Source: Chytridium lagenaria
Taxonomy: Eukaryota > Chytridiomycota > Chytridiomycetes > Chytridiales > Chytridiaceae
Length of the DNA: 64,000 nucleotides
Direction: 5' to 3'
Assembly (NCBI GenBank): GCA_025449115.1
Contig: JAHLKC010000001.1
Span: forward strand, 62,001-126,000
Shown here: positions 39,313-51,052 of the stretch, one piece after another
Layout: each line of letters starts with the position of its first letter
Position numbering within the stretch: position 1 is the first letter of the stretch
Translations under genes and position numbers: made by a program
The notes under the pieces: generated by a model
Databases searched by the model: none
Told to the model about the DNA's origin: nothing
What the model saw: only the letters and a program-made list of their open reading frames with translations

Positions 39313-40149
39313 ACATCGACCTCTTTATTCAAGCGTTTAGTCGTTTCCGCAACGATGCTACCTCCTACGTCTTGATGGTGGCTCAAAACCCACCTGGCTT
39401 ACTACCCGTGAGTCAATCTACGACCAACTTGCGCAGATCAATCGTGTTGGTATCGAATGTCACTGGTTGGATTACGCCCAATCTGATGCCTGGCATACTC
39501 TCAACTGTGGCCACCTCTTCAAACTGGCGGACGATTCCTTTGCTTCCCATCAAAACTGAACTCTCCGCGCTAATCAAAGCGCTGGGTTGGTTAGTGCCAA
39601 ACAACAACGCTAATATCCTTACCACCACCAAAGAAGCCGCAGCCCGCGATTTTGCCAAAAGCGTTAAGGCCTCCTCTGCCTTTAAACGCCTACTCACCAC
39701 CATACCACTCTTCTCGTCCTTACGACCGGCCCATGCCTCAACCCTCCCAACGAATTGCCTTCCTTCCCGCGCGGTACCCCTCGCTCCAAAGCTGACAATC
39801 TTGTGGCCACTGCCGCGTCAAAGGCCATTTTGGACATCATGCACTGCTCAGTGTGCTAAAGCAAGCCCCTCCAGCGCTCTTTGCTTGCGTAATGCTTGCC
39901 CTACTTGATTTCTTTCTTTCTCCCCTATTTTCCTTTCATTCCTACTTCCTTTCGCGATAGTCCTCTTTCTTTAAGTCTTTTGATTCATTTCATTTCAACC
40001 ATACCGTTTCCTGTTATGTTTTTTCTTAAACAAAACTCTTTTTTCTTACCTCAACTCCGTTTCCCAATATTTCTTTTGCCCTTATTAGCCACCACATCCA
40101 ACCAAATGGTGTACCATAAACGGTATTCCGGTACCTCCTCCTCACCGAG

Positions 40150-40953
40150 GTGTTCTTACAGAAGCCTTGCACGGCCTTCTTCAAGGTACTTCCCACATGC
40201 AACCTTCCGGAAATTTATTTCCCAGACCCGGTCAACTTTGTTGCTGGATGCGTTAATTCCAATACTCTACCCATCTGGTACAAGGTCCTCGCCTACTCTC
40301 CTCCCCCAGAAGCTGCTCGTATTCGTCGCTGGGTTACCAAAGGCGTACGCGTCGACGATTTTATGACTCCCTTCAATGGCCTTTACCGAGGCCAGAAGTA
40401 TTGCTCTGATATACCCTCTCAAGGCCATGCTCCCTCATACGCAATTCCTCCTGAATTCCTGTCGTGTGTTGAGGAATCCACCAAAAAAGATATCCGTTCC
40501 GGCGCACGCCGTTTAGTCTGCCCCGTTAGCGACGGTTTCCCAGAATCCATCCACCTCGTCTCGCCTATCCTCATTGAACCGACGAAACCCCGCAAATGCG
40601 ATGATTGCACTCTCCTTAATTGTTGGATGCGACCACCCTCTTTCACGATGGAAGGATTGTCGTCTCTTACGTACTGGACTGCCAAATGCGCTTCTGTTAT
40701 TGATATTGCTAGTTGTTTCAATAACATACCCCTCCATCCTGAAAGCTACAAATACTTCGGCACTATCTCAATAATAGACGGCATACCCTATTACTTTGTC
40801 GCTACCGTTCTCGTGTTTGGATGGTCCCCCTCCCCCTATATTACCCAAACATTGGCAAATGCACTCACCTGTTTTATCAATGACACTGCTATAGCGCCTT
40901 CTCACAGCGCTCGTTGTTCACTTACCTGCGCCTCCTCCGACGCCGTTTCCATC
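40150..40953 (+). pseudogene. DIRS-type reverse transcriptase fragment
   Basis: Reads PVSDGFPESIHLVSPILIEPTKPRKCDDCTLLN, then FTMEGLSSL, CASVIDIASCFNNIPLHPESYKYFG and VFGWSPSPYITQTL. The order (K-x-R...D-x-x-x-LN; D-x-x-x-x-F-x-x-I-x-x-x-P-x-x-x-x-Y-x-x-F/G; FG-x-SP) is that of DIRS/Ngaro RT domains rather than Copia. The YxDD box that should follow is missing because the Copia LTR starts at 40954. The call is by motif only. Confidence 0.6.
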
Positions 40954-41292
40954 TGTAGGGGTTACGGGGCTCAAATGTTATAAAATATAATGATTTAATA
41001 AAGTGAATTAAACTATAAAATGGTGATGGAGTCTCCAGAGGTGACAGGGAGCTAATGACTATGAAACTTCCATATATTAATGTTAACTTCTTTTCGCAAC
41101 ACATGTAGGAGATGGGATTTACATCAGATCCGTAAATCCCTCCTTTTACGTATCATAAACTAAACATAAAATAATAAAGTTAAGGGATTAACACATCCTC
41201 AAATGGAATGAAGAGTTCAATACAACTGATCAAAGCAAAACTTAAATTAACGCGTAAACAAATAAAGTTCGGGGATAAACAACTTAGACAAA
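40954..41292 (-). repeat. Left (3') LTR of Copia family B, inner end missing
   Basis: Matches the right LTR at 45980-46375 from TGTAGGGG up to AACTTAGACAAA, with scattered substitutions. It then switches to internal sequence. Confidence 0.8.
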
Positions 41293-44200
41293 AATACAGC
41301 TTTCTAACCTTGCAGTTTTAATCAACCACTTTAACCATTCCAAACTTTGCTCGTAATTCTTCAAATTTCGTTCGAGGCAAGGCTTTCGTGAACAAGTCTG
41401 CAGCTTGCTCCTTGGTGTTCAGGTACTAAACGCGAATTTTCTTCGCGTTAATTCGGTCCCGTATAACGTGGAACCTTCTATCCACATGTCGAGAACTCTG
41501 CGAAATTATCGGCGTGCTTGCGAGGGAATTTGCCGTGGTGTTGTCTGTTGGGTTTATTCATCTTTCTATTTTGTTTCACTCACCCACATTCGTTATTTTG
41601 TCTAAGTTATTTTTCCCCCGAACTTTATTTATTTACGCGTTATTTTAAGTTTCGATTTGATCAGTTTTATTGAGCTCCTCATTCCATTTGAGGATGCGTT
41701 AATCCCTAAACTTTATTATTTCATGTTTAGTTTATGATACGTAATTGGAGGGATTTAAGGATCATGAGTTCTGATGTAAATCCCCACCCTCTACACGTAT
41801 TGCGAAAAGTAGTTAACATTAATACATGGAAGTTTCGTAGTAATTACCTCCCTGTCACCCCTGGAGACTCCATCATCATTTTTATAGTTTAATTCTCTTT
41901 ATTAATACATTTCAAAATAATTACAATTGAACTCCGTACCCCCTACATTGTCACCGTAAATCACCGGAGGGTCATTAAACGTATAACCCAACTCCCCCAG
42001 AAGTTAGCTGACCCATATCATATGCGACGATGCTTCACTAAGGGAAACACATACAGCCTCGGCAGTAGACTGAGCCGTCGTTGCTTGCTTTTTCGTTCCC
42101 CACACCACAGCTCCCCCGTTCAAAGTGATTACAAAACCATTCGTTGACTTCATGTCGTCCGGATCAGTTCCCATGTCGGCATCTGCATATCCCACCAATT
42201 CCAGCTTATCCTTTCGAGTATACTGAATTCCCAACTGCTTCGTTTGCTGCAAATATCCACACGTTCGGTAAAGCGCATCCCAATGCGCAGGGTAAGAGTT
42301 CTCTTGAAATCTAGCACTTATTCCGAGTGCGAATGCAATATCAGGTCTAGTCCCGATCATCGCATGCATCAAGGATCCAGTGTACTGTCGGTATCCTTGA
42401 TTCTTCTCGTTCGTTTTAGTTATCTGGCCTTCCATGTTCTTCAAACGTTTCTTGACGGCGTCCATTGGGGTATAGTGTAAAAGAGTTTTCGGTAATTCCA
42501 GCTTTTGACCCATCGTTTCAATGTATCTCTGCTGGAACACCACAATCTTCCCTTTTACATGATCATAGCGGCATTGCCACCCCAGGACGTATCGAAAACT
42601 TGGAGCTCTCGTACCTCGGTAACGTCTCATGAACCGTTTTTTCTGATCGGTCTAACTCCTCCTTGCTTGTCGAAGCCTCTATGATATCATCGACATAGAC
42701 TCCCTTCAAGGTAGAGTCCTTGCCGTTTCGCTTGTAGTAAAGACACGGATCCGCCGCGGAGCGAGTAAACTCTTCCTCGTTGACTTGGAATGTGTTTAAG
42801 TCGGTGTTGAAACACATTGGTGCTTGTACGAGTCCGTAGAGGCTCTTCATGCATAGCACACCCAATCTTCTTTCCCTTCGACGACGAATCCTTCTGGTTG
42901 TTCGAATCTATCTCATGATCTTCAAGCTTCCCATTCCAAGGAAACCGCAAGCATCACCCTCAGCGTCGCTTGCTTGATGACAGGTGCGAACTTCTGTCAT
43001 AATTCATGCCTTGTTTTTTGCGAATAACCTTTTGCGACAAATCTAGCTTTGCGTTTGTCGAGTTTCCCAGCTCATCTCGCTTGTTTTGTACACCCATCCT
43101 GATTAAATAATCTTTCGTCCCTTTAGGTCGGGGAACCAACCTCCATGTTCCCATCTCAACCAAACTCTTCATTTCCTCCTCCATCGCTTTCCTCCACTCG
43201 TCCTTCTCCTTCCTACCCATCGCTTCCTGGTAGGTCTTTGGTTCGTCGTCATCTTCTAACGAAGCGGTGTTCGCTGATGGTCTAATCGTCCAGAATTCTC
43301 CAGGCTTCTTCTTGTTCCGTGATGACCTTTGAAGGGATGTCTCGTATGGTTCATCCAGGTCTTCACGGAAGTTCGGAACTCTTCTTCCACCGGATCGACA
43401 AACAGTAGGTGAGTGAGGTTCCTCTCTTTCTTCATCTTCATCGTCTTCGCGATCGGGTGTGTGATAACTAACATTATCATCTCTGTCATCTTCAGAATCT
43501 TCGTCGTTTACCGCCGTATCTACTTCACTTCCACCAGAGCTTGACAAGTCTGTGGAGTAATCCGGTAAGTCTAGGTCGTTTTTCCACTCTTGAACCTCCC
43601 CTTCAAAATTTGATTCTTCCTTCTCTGTTTCTGCCGCCATTACTCCCTCGTTAAAAATTACTGACTTGCTTCTAACCAACTTATTCGTTTGCAAATCCCA
43701 AAGGCGATAGCCCAACGGTTCATACCCCACGAGAGCACACCGTCGTGCGTTAAAATCTCCCTTCTTTCGTTGCTGCTTGGGTATCAAGACGAGCGCCAGG
43801 CAACCCCATCCACGAAGTCTTGACAAGTCAGATTTCACTCCAGCAAATCTCTCAAGTGGCGTTGCATCTTGTTCGTTCGTTCGGGTCGGTGATCGGTTAA
43901 TGAGGTAAGCTGCAGCCATCACGGCTTCACCCCAAAAACGCGTCTCGAGTTTTGAAGAGCTTAACATGCTTTTAGACCTCTCGTTCAAGGTCCTGTTCAT
44001 TCTTTCAGCAACACCGTTCTGTTGCGGTGTGTACCGCATGGTGAAGGTAAGGCGAATCCCATGCTCTAACTTGTTGAATTCGCCGCCGTTGTCTGCCACT
44101 ACTTCAATGAGCTTCCTTTTGATTTTCTTCTCGGCTTCTTCTTTGTAGCTTTGGATGTACTTGAACGACTTATTCTTCTTCTTGCACAGGTAAACGGTAA

Positions 44201-44430
44201 CGTAATTTGTTGCGCTATCGACGATGGTAAGGAAGTAACGTGCGCCACCAATCGACGCGGTCTTCATAGGTCCAACGATATCGACATGGATTTTCTCGGA
44301 GGGTCTTTGGCCTTCAACTCGTCGGGTTTGTCAGGAAATGATGTCCTTGTCATTTTCCCATCAACACAACCCTCACAAAGGCAAGTGTCTTCTTCATTCG
44401 TCATGTTGACCCCCTTGCTATTTCAATAAC
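41293..44430 (-). pseudogene. Copia family B integrase, RT and RNase H (broken)
   Basis: Integrase core at 42960-44267: DSATNYVTVYL (D), VADNGGEFN (D), TPQQNGVAERMNR (E), followed by an acidic linker and the start of RT (PKTYQEAMGRKEKDEWRKAM...GTWRLVPRPKGTKDY). The middle of RT is deleted between GMNYD (about 42,990) and LYGLVQAP (about 42,840). The polymerase box is intact as YVDD (VYVDDIIEAS). RNase H runs from 42630 (KLELVGYADADMGTD...STNGFVITLNGG) and meets a stop just after IWVS near 42,005. It continues as LLGELGYTFNDPPVIYGDN and is then split by the solo LTR. It resumes at 41545 (NTTANSLASTPIISQSSRHVDRRFH...TKALPRTKFEELRAKFGMVKVVD). Several breaks make it non-functional as read. Confidence 0.85.
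41546..41947 (+). repeat. Solo LTR of Copia family B nested in RNase H, with 5-bp TSD
   Basis: 402 bp, TGTTGGGTTTATTC... to ...CCCTACA, in the opposite orientation to its host element. It is flanked on both sides by TTGTC (41541-41545 and 41948-41952). Removing the LTR and one TTGTC makes the host RNase H read GDNTTAN, so the insertion point is exact. Confidence 0.93.
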
Positions 44431-44434
44431 TTCT

Positions 44435-45720
44435 TCACTCCTTCTTTCCTAGGTGACCCATCCGCAAGTGCCATTGGTGCGGTGTCAGAGACTTCTCGGC
44501 CTTTACTGAGGCGGTGCTTGGCTTGAATTCGATGACTTGATCAAGGTAAATGAGGTTCTCTTTGCTACTGTAGGTGAAAGTTGCAAGTGCTTGCGCTGAC
44601 GGTTTTCTTTGGTTCAAGGTCGTATCCGTCATCCTTCAGAAAAATGTCAAGGTCCTTCTTTCTCGCCATCACAAGCGAGGTCAGGTTCCGTCCGATGTTT
44701 GGTACGTATAAGACGTTCTTGAGTATTAACGTTTCAGTTCTTTGCCATTTCTAATCTTCACTTCACAGTCACCAACTCCACGGGATTCAAGATTGCTGTT
44801 GTTGTCGGCAGTGCTGATGTTGCACTGGATGGAGCGGTAGTTCGACAGGATGCTGCGCTGGAACGTCATGTGGTGAGTGGCTCCAGAGTCTAACATCCAT
44901 CTAGTGTCTCTAGTCTGCGGACCGCCTTCCGAGCTCATGTTGACGGTAGGTACTGCTGCAACGAAGACCACAGGATTTCCTCCGTTGTTGTTGTTCTGAT
45001 AGTTGTTTTGGTTTGCCAGGTTTGCGTTAGGTCCTCGATTCCAACCACCTCGGCCTCGACCTCCTCTTCCGCGTCCTCCTCGACCACGGAAGCCTCCGCG
45101 CCTCTTCCACGGAAAAAGCCTCTTCCTGCAGCCGCAGGTTGAGCTTGAGGTTCGTTGTCTCTTTCGTTTCTGTTGTCGTTATTTCTTCTCGCGCTCCAGC
45201 AGTCTCTTGCTAAGTGACCTTTCTTTCCGCAATTGTAGCATTCTCGGTCCTCGCCCGCCGGTGTCTTTGTTGTTGGTTGTTGTAGCGTCCCGCAGCGTGA
45301 GCCTAGGCGCCTTCGTTCTCTTCATTTTCTTTCTTTCTCTGTTTCAGTTTCGTTTCATGGTCTAACAGCTTTCCAACGACATAGGCATAGTCAGCCTCGG
45401 CTTTGGGTTCGTTCTCGAGAAGATTGACTATGATGTCGTATGCTTCCGGCAGGGTCGTCAAGAGGATGGAGATGTGTTGCGGGGTTGCCGTGTCTTCCCG
45501 CAGCCTTCAGTTGCTGAATGGTTGATGAAACCTTCGCGATGTAAGTCTTCAAGTCGTCTTCTTCTTTCATCTTCAAGTTCGTGAGTTTGCGTCTAATCGC
45601 GTTTCTGTTGTCTGAGCCTTTCTCTCATAGGTCTCGATGATTTTATCCTCATCCTGTATCAACGGTAGGATGATGTAGTGAACTCTTGATTCGATTCTTG
45701 CTTTTGCTTTCATGTCCAGG
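44435..45720 (-). pseudogene. Copia family B gag and protease (broken)
   Basis: From about 45,600 the minus strand reads gag-like KMKEEDDLKTYIAKVSSTIQQLKAAG. The zinc knuckle ECYNCGKKGHLARDC (C-x2-C-x4-H-x4-C) is at about 45,200-45,245. An RGRGGRG-rich basic tail and an N-rich stretch follow. The protease at 44726-44971 reads RWMLDSGATHHMTF with the DSGA active site. The gag-pre-integrase motif HLRMGHLGKK is near 44,440. Frames change between these parts. Confidence 0.8.
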
Positions 45721-45979
45721 TCTTCTTCTTCTAACCTAGTCTTCTTTTCGGCATTTGAGGCGTGTCAACGACTGCATAGGGCATCCAGCCCTTCTCGACG
45801 ATCCTCTAAAGGCCTTTGCCTTTCAAGTACCCGATCATGCGGTACTTCGTTTTCTTTCGTCATCTTCTCGTGTTGACAGCTTTCTTTCTTGGGATGATCG
45901 CTTTCTTCTCGTTTACTCTTCGCCCTCAAATGGATCGATTCACGCCTCCTTCCCACCAGGTGAAGTGCTACCTACCACT

Positions 45980-46375
45980 TGTAGGGGTTACGGGGCTCAA
46001 ATCTAATTAAATATTATGAATTAAAAAGTGAATTAAACTATAAAATGGTGATGGAGTCTCAAGAGGTGACAGGGAGCTAATGACTATGAAATTTCCATAT
46101 ATTAATGTTAACTTCTTTTCGCAACACACGTAGGAGATGGGGATTTACATCAGAACTCATGATCCGTAAATTCCTCCTTTTACGTATCATAAACTAAACA
46201 TTAAATAATAAAGTTTAGGGATTAACGCATCCTCAAATGGAATGAGGAGCTCAATACAACTGATCAAATCAAAATTTAAACTAACGCGTAAACAAATAAA
46301 GTTTGGGGGAAAACAACTTAGACAAAGTACGAATGTGGGTGAGTAAAACAAAATAGAAAGATGATAAACCCAACA
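45980..46375 (-). repeat. Right (5') LTR of Copia family B
   Basis: 396 bp, TGTAGGGG...CCCAACA on the plus strand, so TGTTGGG...CCCCTACA in the element's own direction. It shares this layout with the solo LTR at 41546-41947. Confidence 0.88.
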
Positions 46376-46955
46376 TATAGTGTCCGTTCTATGTGTACGT
46401 GTTATGAGAGGATATGAACATCTCTCATCTCTCTTAGTTTGACGATAAACTTGTTCAGTGGATGAACAGCAGAATAGACTATGAATGATAAAGTGTTTTG
46501 TTGTATTGGATATGACCAACACGAGAACTTAACACACCAGTTTGCATTCGTTATTATTAGTTTATTAGTTATTCTGTGTAATTACAAGAGCCCTGTAAAC
46601 CCCTACAGAATTATGATGCAGATCACATCAAAAATCGCCAATTCCTCAGGCAGCAGGAAGGGAGGGAAGAGATTATGAAGTTCTTTGGAAAAGTCCACCC
46701 AGGGTGCCGTTGACAACAAAGAAAAGAGCAAGAAGAAGAAAACTAGTGAATAATAAAGAGATGGCCTAGAAGCCTTATATTGTTTAAACAACAAGAGCCT
46801 TATCAATCGTTTCATATCCATATATATATCCATCCTCGCATACATCCCTCCTCCCACCAATCCAGCCCATCCATCCATTGCGTCCATCCGATGTATATCT
46901 CTTGACAACTTACGATATTAGCTGCAGGGGATTCTTGAACTCCCCTCAACCCATA
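46376..46955. other. LTR-like remnant and junction between Copia families B and A
   Basis: 46,590-46,607 ends GAGCCCTGTAAACCCCTACA, an LTR-type terminus similar to the Copia LTR ends here but in plus orientation. The rest of the block has no full match in the window. From 46,608 to the breakpoint at about 46,956 it is unrecognised. Confidence 0.45.
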
Positions 46956-46956
46956 C

Positions 46957-49290
46957 AACGCGATCTCTTACCGCGTGGAATCGAAGATCCACGTGTCGCG
47001 TCCTTGAGATGATGATGGGGTTCTTTGCAATGGCATCTGCTGCCGTGTTATCACACCAAAGCGTTGGTGGATCGTCAAAGGAGTATCCTATCTCCTCCAG
47101 AAGCTGCTTCAACCAGATGAGCTCGGACGATGCCTCACTCAACGCGACATACTCGGCCTCTGCGCTGGAAACAGCTGCTGACACTTGTTTACGCGCACCC
47201 CACATCACAGCTCCTCCATTCAGCATCGCTGAATCCTTCAAGCTTCAACTTGTTCCCTTGACGCAAATAGCTTATGCCCAAGCTACGCGTCAACTGTAAA
47301 TACCCGACTAGATCACGAGCACACTCCCAGTGCTCGTGTCCAGGACGCGCCTGGTAGCGCGCCAGCATTCCAACTGCAAACGCCACGTCAGGACGCGAAT
47401 TGACCATCGCGTACATCAATGAACCGACCACTGTTCGATAGGCTAGTCCCTCCACTTCTTCCAATGGAGTCTCGTTGTCTTCAACGCGTCTGAGACGCGT
47501 TCCTGGCCTTAGCGGAAGCTTCTTGAGATGTCCTTCTGGCACTCGTAGCTTCTTCATCATAGAGATAATATAGGCCTCTTGCTTGATACGCACATGCCTC
47601 TCATGTTGATTGTAACGAACTTGGGTTCCAACCGCGTATCTTGGCTCCCCCTGGCTTGTGACCGTAAACCGACGCTTGAGATCGTCTTGAAACGCGTCTG
47701 CCTCTTCCTGATCAGGACACGCGTGCACCAGGTTGTCAACATAGACAACCAGTAACAATAACCTCTCGCCGTTGCGTCGGTAGTAAAGACATGGATCCGA
47801 GAGCGAACGTGTGAAGCCTATTGAGATGAGGAACTCATCCAACACTTCATTCCATCCAAGAGGTGATTGCTTCAACCCGTACAAGGTCTTCAAGAGAAGA
47901 CAAACCCAGTCTTCCTTCCCAAGAATCACAAAACCCTCTGGTTGCTCGATGTATATCTCCTCCTTGAGATTGCCATTGAGAAAACGCCGTCTTGACGTCG
48001 TATTGGCGTAAGACCATCCCCTCGTGAGCTGCTACCGCGAGTGCTGTCCGAAAGGTCGCCCCTTTCATTATTGGCGCGTAAGTCTCCAAGTAGTCCACGC
48101 CTTCTTTCTGCGAATATCCCTTCGCGACGAATCGAGCTTTTCTCCTTTCCACGGATTCGTTTTCCGTTCGCTTGTAACGGAGCACCCATTCACTCTTGAT
48201 GATGTGCTTGCCCTTTGGTCGAGGCACCAGACGCCACGTCTGATGCTCCAGCAACGACTGGTACTCATCCTGGAGAGCCTTCATCCATTCTTCTGAATCG
48301 ACGCATCCCAACGCGTCCTCAACGGTTGCTGGATCTGTCACGTCCTCGTCACTCATCACGGTAACGGTGTGTGCTGCAGGCTTACGTGGAGCAGGAGCGC
48401 GCTTTCCTGGCGCTTGAGCCTTAAACCATTCTGCGTTTGCTGGCCTCCTCTCTCTCAGGGAATAACGACGAGTGCCTTCCTCTGCTGGTGGTGTTGCTGG
48501 TACCGGGAAACGTGAAACGCTGCGTGTAGCGCGTAGAGGGGTCCTTCTTGGCGAAGTTGGCGCGTCTTCAAACTCTTCTGACGCGTCGCTCTCTTCCTGA
48601 GCATCCTCGACATCATCCTCCAACTCTTCGCTGTCTTCACGGACCTGTGACGCGTCATCTCCATCATCCTCAGAGCTCAATGACTCATCTTCGGAATCCT
48701 CGGAGTCTTCATCGCTCCCCCAAATCCCTGAATCGCTCCCCACCTTGTCCAGCAGCTTCCTGTGTACCTTCCAGGTGGACACGTCTGCGTCGTGTCCTTC
48801 CCAAACGCCAGTTTTCAACTCATCAAAAGCAACAGTCTTACTGCGCACTACTTTCTTCGTGACTGGGTCATAAAGGCGATATCCCATTGCCTCGTATCCC
48901 AAGAAAATGCATTTGCGCTCGTTCTTCTCCATCTTCTTCCGTCGTCCCTTTGGGACGTGCGCATAACATGCGCAACCAAAGATTCGAACGCGTTTCAGGT
49001 TAGGCTTTCTTCACGTGAAGCCTTCCAGAGGTGAAATCCCATCCTTACGAGGAGATCGATTGTACAAGTACGTGGCACACGTAACGGCCTCTCCCCAGAA
49101 TTTGTCGTCGAGACTCGCGTCGCTAAGCATGCACTTTGCCTTCTCAATGAGCGACCGATTCATTCTTTCCGCGACACCGTTCTGCTGAGGCGTGTAGGGC
49201 ATGGTGAACGTGAGCTTGATGCCTTCCTCCAGGCACCAAGCCTCCAGCTGCTTGTTCTTAAAAATCCCCACCGTTATCTGCAACAATCTC
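46957..49290 (-). pseudogene. Copia A minus copy: integrase C-part, RT and RNase H
   Basis: Integrase end (VAERMNRSLIEKAKCML, 49011-49286). Acidic linker and RT (47847-48932 and 47189-47929): WRLVPRPKGKHIIKSEWVLRYK, LRQYDVKTAF, LYGLKQSPLGWNEV, and VVYVDNLVHA at the polymerase site. RNase H: GGAVMWGARKQVSAAVSSAEAEYVALSEASSELIWLKQLL...FHAVRDRV. Frameshift at the A4 run (47981-47984). Confidence 0.9.
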
Positions 49291-51050
49291 CAGGAGATGC
49301 GGCTTTTCTCGAAGCCGTTCCATCTCCTCAGGGTTCCTTTCCAAGTATCTCAACGCGTCAATCTGTCGACCTGTGAGTGCCTCGGCCTCTCTCTTGTACT
49401 GCTTGATGTACTGAACCGCTTGCTTCTTTTCCTTGAGCATGTACGTGTTGCAGTAACCCGTCGACGTGTCCACAACCACCATGAAGTAACGCGACCCTCC
49501 CAAGCTCTTCCGCTTATGGGTCCCGCCAAATCCACGTGAACGCGTTCCGGGACTTGTAGTCCTTCTCAACTCTCTCCTGGTGAGAGGAGCGCGTAAGCTT
49601 CCAATCAATGCATCCCTTGCAAAGCACATCGTCGTCGTCGTTATACAACGTGATCGGTACACCCGTTTCCGATTTTTCAAGCTTCTTCACCGCCTTCATC
49701 GAGATGTGACCCATCCGTCGATGCCAAATCTGCGCGCTGTTCAGCGACTGGCTTTTCACACCCATCGTGGGGTTTGCTGCGGTGTCTGGCTGCACCAGAT
49801 ACAATAGGCTGTCCTCAACCTTGAACTCTGCCGTCACGTCGTTCGATCCGACGTGTCTGAGGCGATACTTGCCGCTGGATGACTCCAAAACAACGCCACG
49901 CGACGCTGCTGCACCCAGGGAGATGAGATTACGCGTGAGCTCCGGCACATAGAGTACGTTCTTGAGCGTGATCGTTTGCGTGGCCTTCCCGACCTTGATG
50001 CTGAGAGTTAAATCTCCTACCCTCCACGCGTATTCCTTCGCCGTGCTCTGCAGTTTTTACGCGGCTGCTCGCGGCGCGGTAACCCTGCAAACCTTCCTTC
50101 GAGAAGGTCATATGCTGAGTGGCTCCAGAGTCCAGAATCCATCGGTTATCCCGCTTCTCCAGCTTAACCGACAAGGATTCCCCAGCCTCCGCGTCAGACT
50201 GACGCAAAATAGCCATAAAGGCAATTAGACTCGCACGCGCCGTGTTTGCAGACTTCTTCTTGTCCGAGGCACGCTTCTTCCACCGCTTCCCACGATGACG
50301 GTTCCTACCACCACCATCTTTCTCGTTCTCTGAGGTATCATCACTCGACTCCCCCGAGTCTTTCTTCTTCCCAGAGCGACACTTGTTCGCATAGTGTCCT
50401 ATCTTCTTGCACTTAAAACAAGTCTTTGACCTTTTATCTCCACCTTTCGACGCGTCCTTTCCTGCTGGTTTCTTCCCCTTACGCGCTCTTGTCGTAAAGA
50501 AAGCCTCCGCTTCCTCGGATGCCTCAACGCGGTCCTTGATCTTCTCTTCACAGTTGAGAAGTCTGGCGACGACCAGGTTGTAGTCCTTGACCGCTTTGTC
50601 GTCCGTTTCAATGTTGGCAACCGCGACGTCGTAAGCTTCCGGGAGTTTGGTAGTTTGGTGAGCAGGTGAGCAATGTGTTGCTTGTTGGAGACAGCCTCGC
50701 CGGTTGCCTTGAGTTGGTTGACCATTGTCGAAAGTTCAGCAACGAATACGCGTAAAGACGCGTCCTCTTTCATTCTGAGACGAGTGAGCTTGCGCGTGAG
50801 AGCGTTGCGGTTGGGTTCGGATTTACGCTCAAATGATGACACGAGGCACTCCCACGCTTCCTTGGCCGTGAAGTCCTCTCCAATCAAGTGTAAGACCGAA
50901 TCAGTCACTTGAGACTCTATCCGGTTCTTAGCACGATCGTTAGCCGACTGCTCCTTGATCCGCAGATCCTTCTCTTCTTTGGTTGGAGCGTTCTCGTTAA
51001 CGTACGGCGTAAATCGTCTTTCTTTCCCATGTCGTCAGAGAAGTGCTACG
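49291..51050 (-). pseudogene. Copia A minus copy: gag, protease and integrase N-part
   Basis: Gag 50399-50908 (VLHLIGEDFTAKEAWECLVSSF). Zinc knuckle CFKCKKIGHYANKC near 50,370-50,420. Protease RWILDSGATQHMTF (49929-50216). Gag-pre-integrase IWHRRMGHISMKAVKKLE (49514-49948) and SRYFMVVVDTSTGYCNTYML (49258-49680). It carries the same gag and protease frame breaks as the plus copy. Confidence 0.88.
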
Positions 51051-51052
51051 AC

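Larger units (their letters stand above)
37359..40953 (+). mobile_element. DIRS-like retroelement, 3'-truncated by a Copia insertion, internally interrupted
   Basis: A degraded plus-strand retroelement. About 37,570-37,940 and 39,313-39,560 are gag-like: SAIDPLPPIDPETHLIHFVSN, DLGQWLVLADNRVTDPRIP, then NIDLFIQAFSRFRNDATSYV and YDQLAQINRVGIECHWLDYAQSDAWHTL. A CGHCRVKGH zinc-knuckle-like motif is near 39,800. Between them (about 37,940-39,312) is unrelated DNA, either a long intron or a second insertion. The reverse transcriptase (40150-40953) follows. The LTRs and tyrosine recombinase expected for the group are not seen, so the family name rests on the RT only. The element stops at 40953, where the left LTR of Copia family B begins. 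Confidence 0.6.
40954..46375 (-). mobile_element. Copia-type LTR retrotransposon, family B, degenerate, with a nested solo LTR
   Basis: Minus-strand element bounded by LTR copies beginning TGTAGGGGTTACGGGGCTC on the plus strand at 40954 and 45980. Gene order on the minus strand is gag, protease, integrase, RT, RNase H, the Copia order. The left (3') LTR is 339 bp and lacks about 50 bp of its inner end. The right (5') LTR is 396 bp. No target-site duplication is seen (CCATC versus TATAG). A solo LTR sits inside RNase H. It has inserted into, and truncated, the DIRS-like element. Confidence 0.85.
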
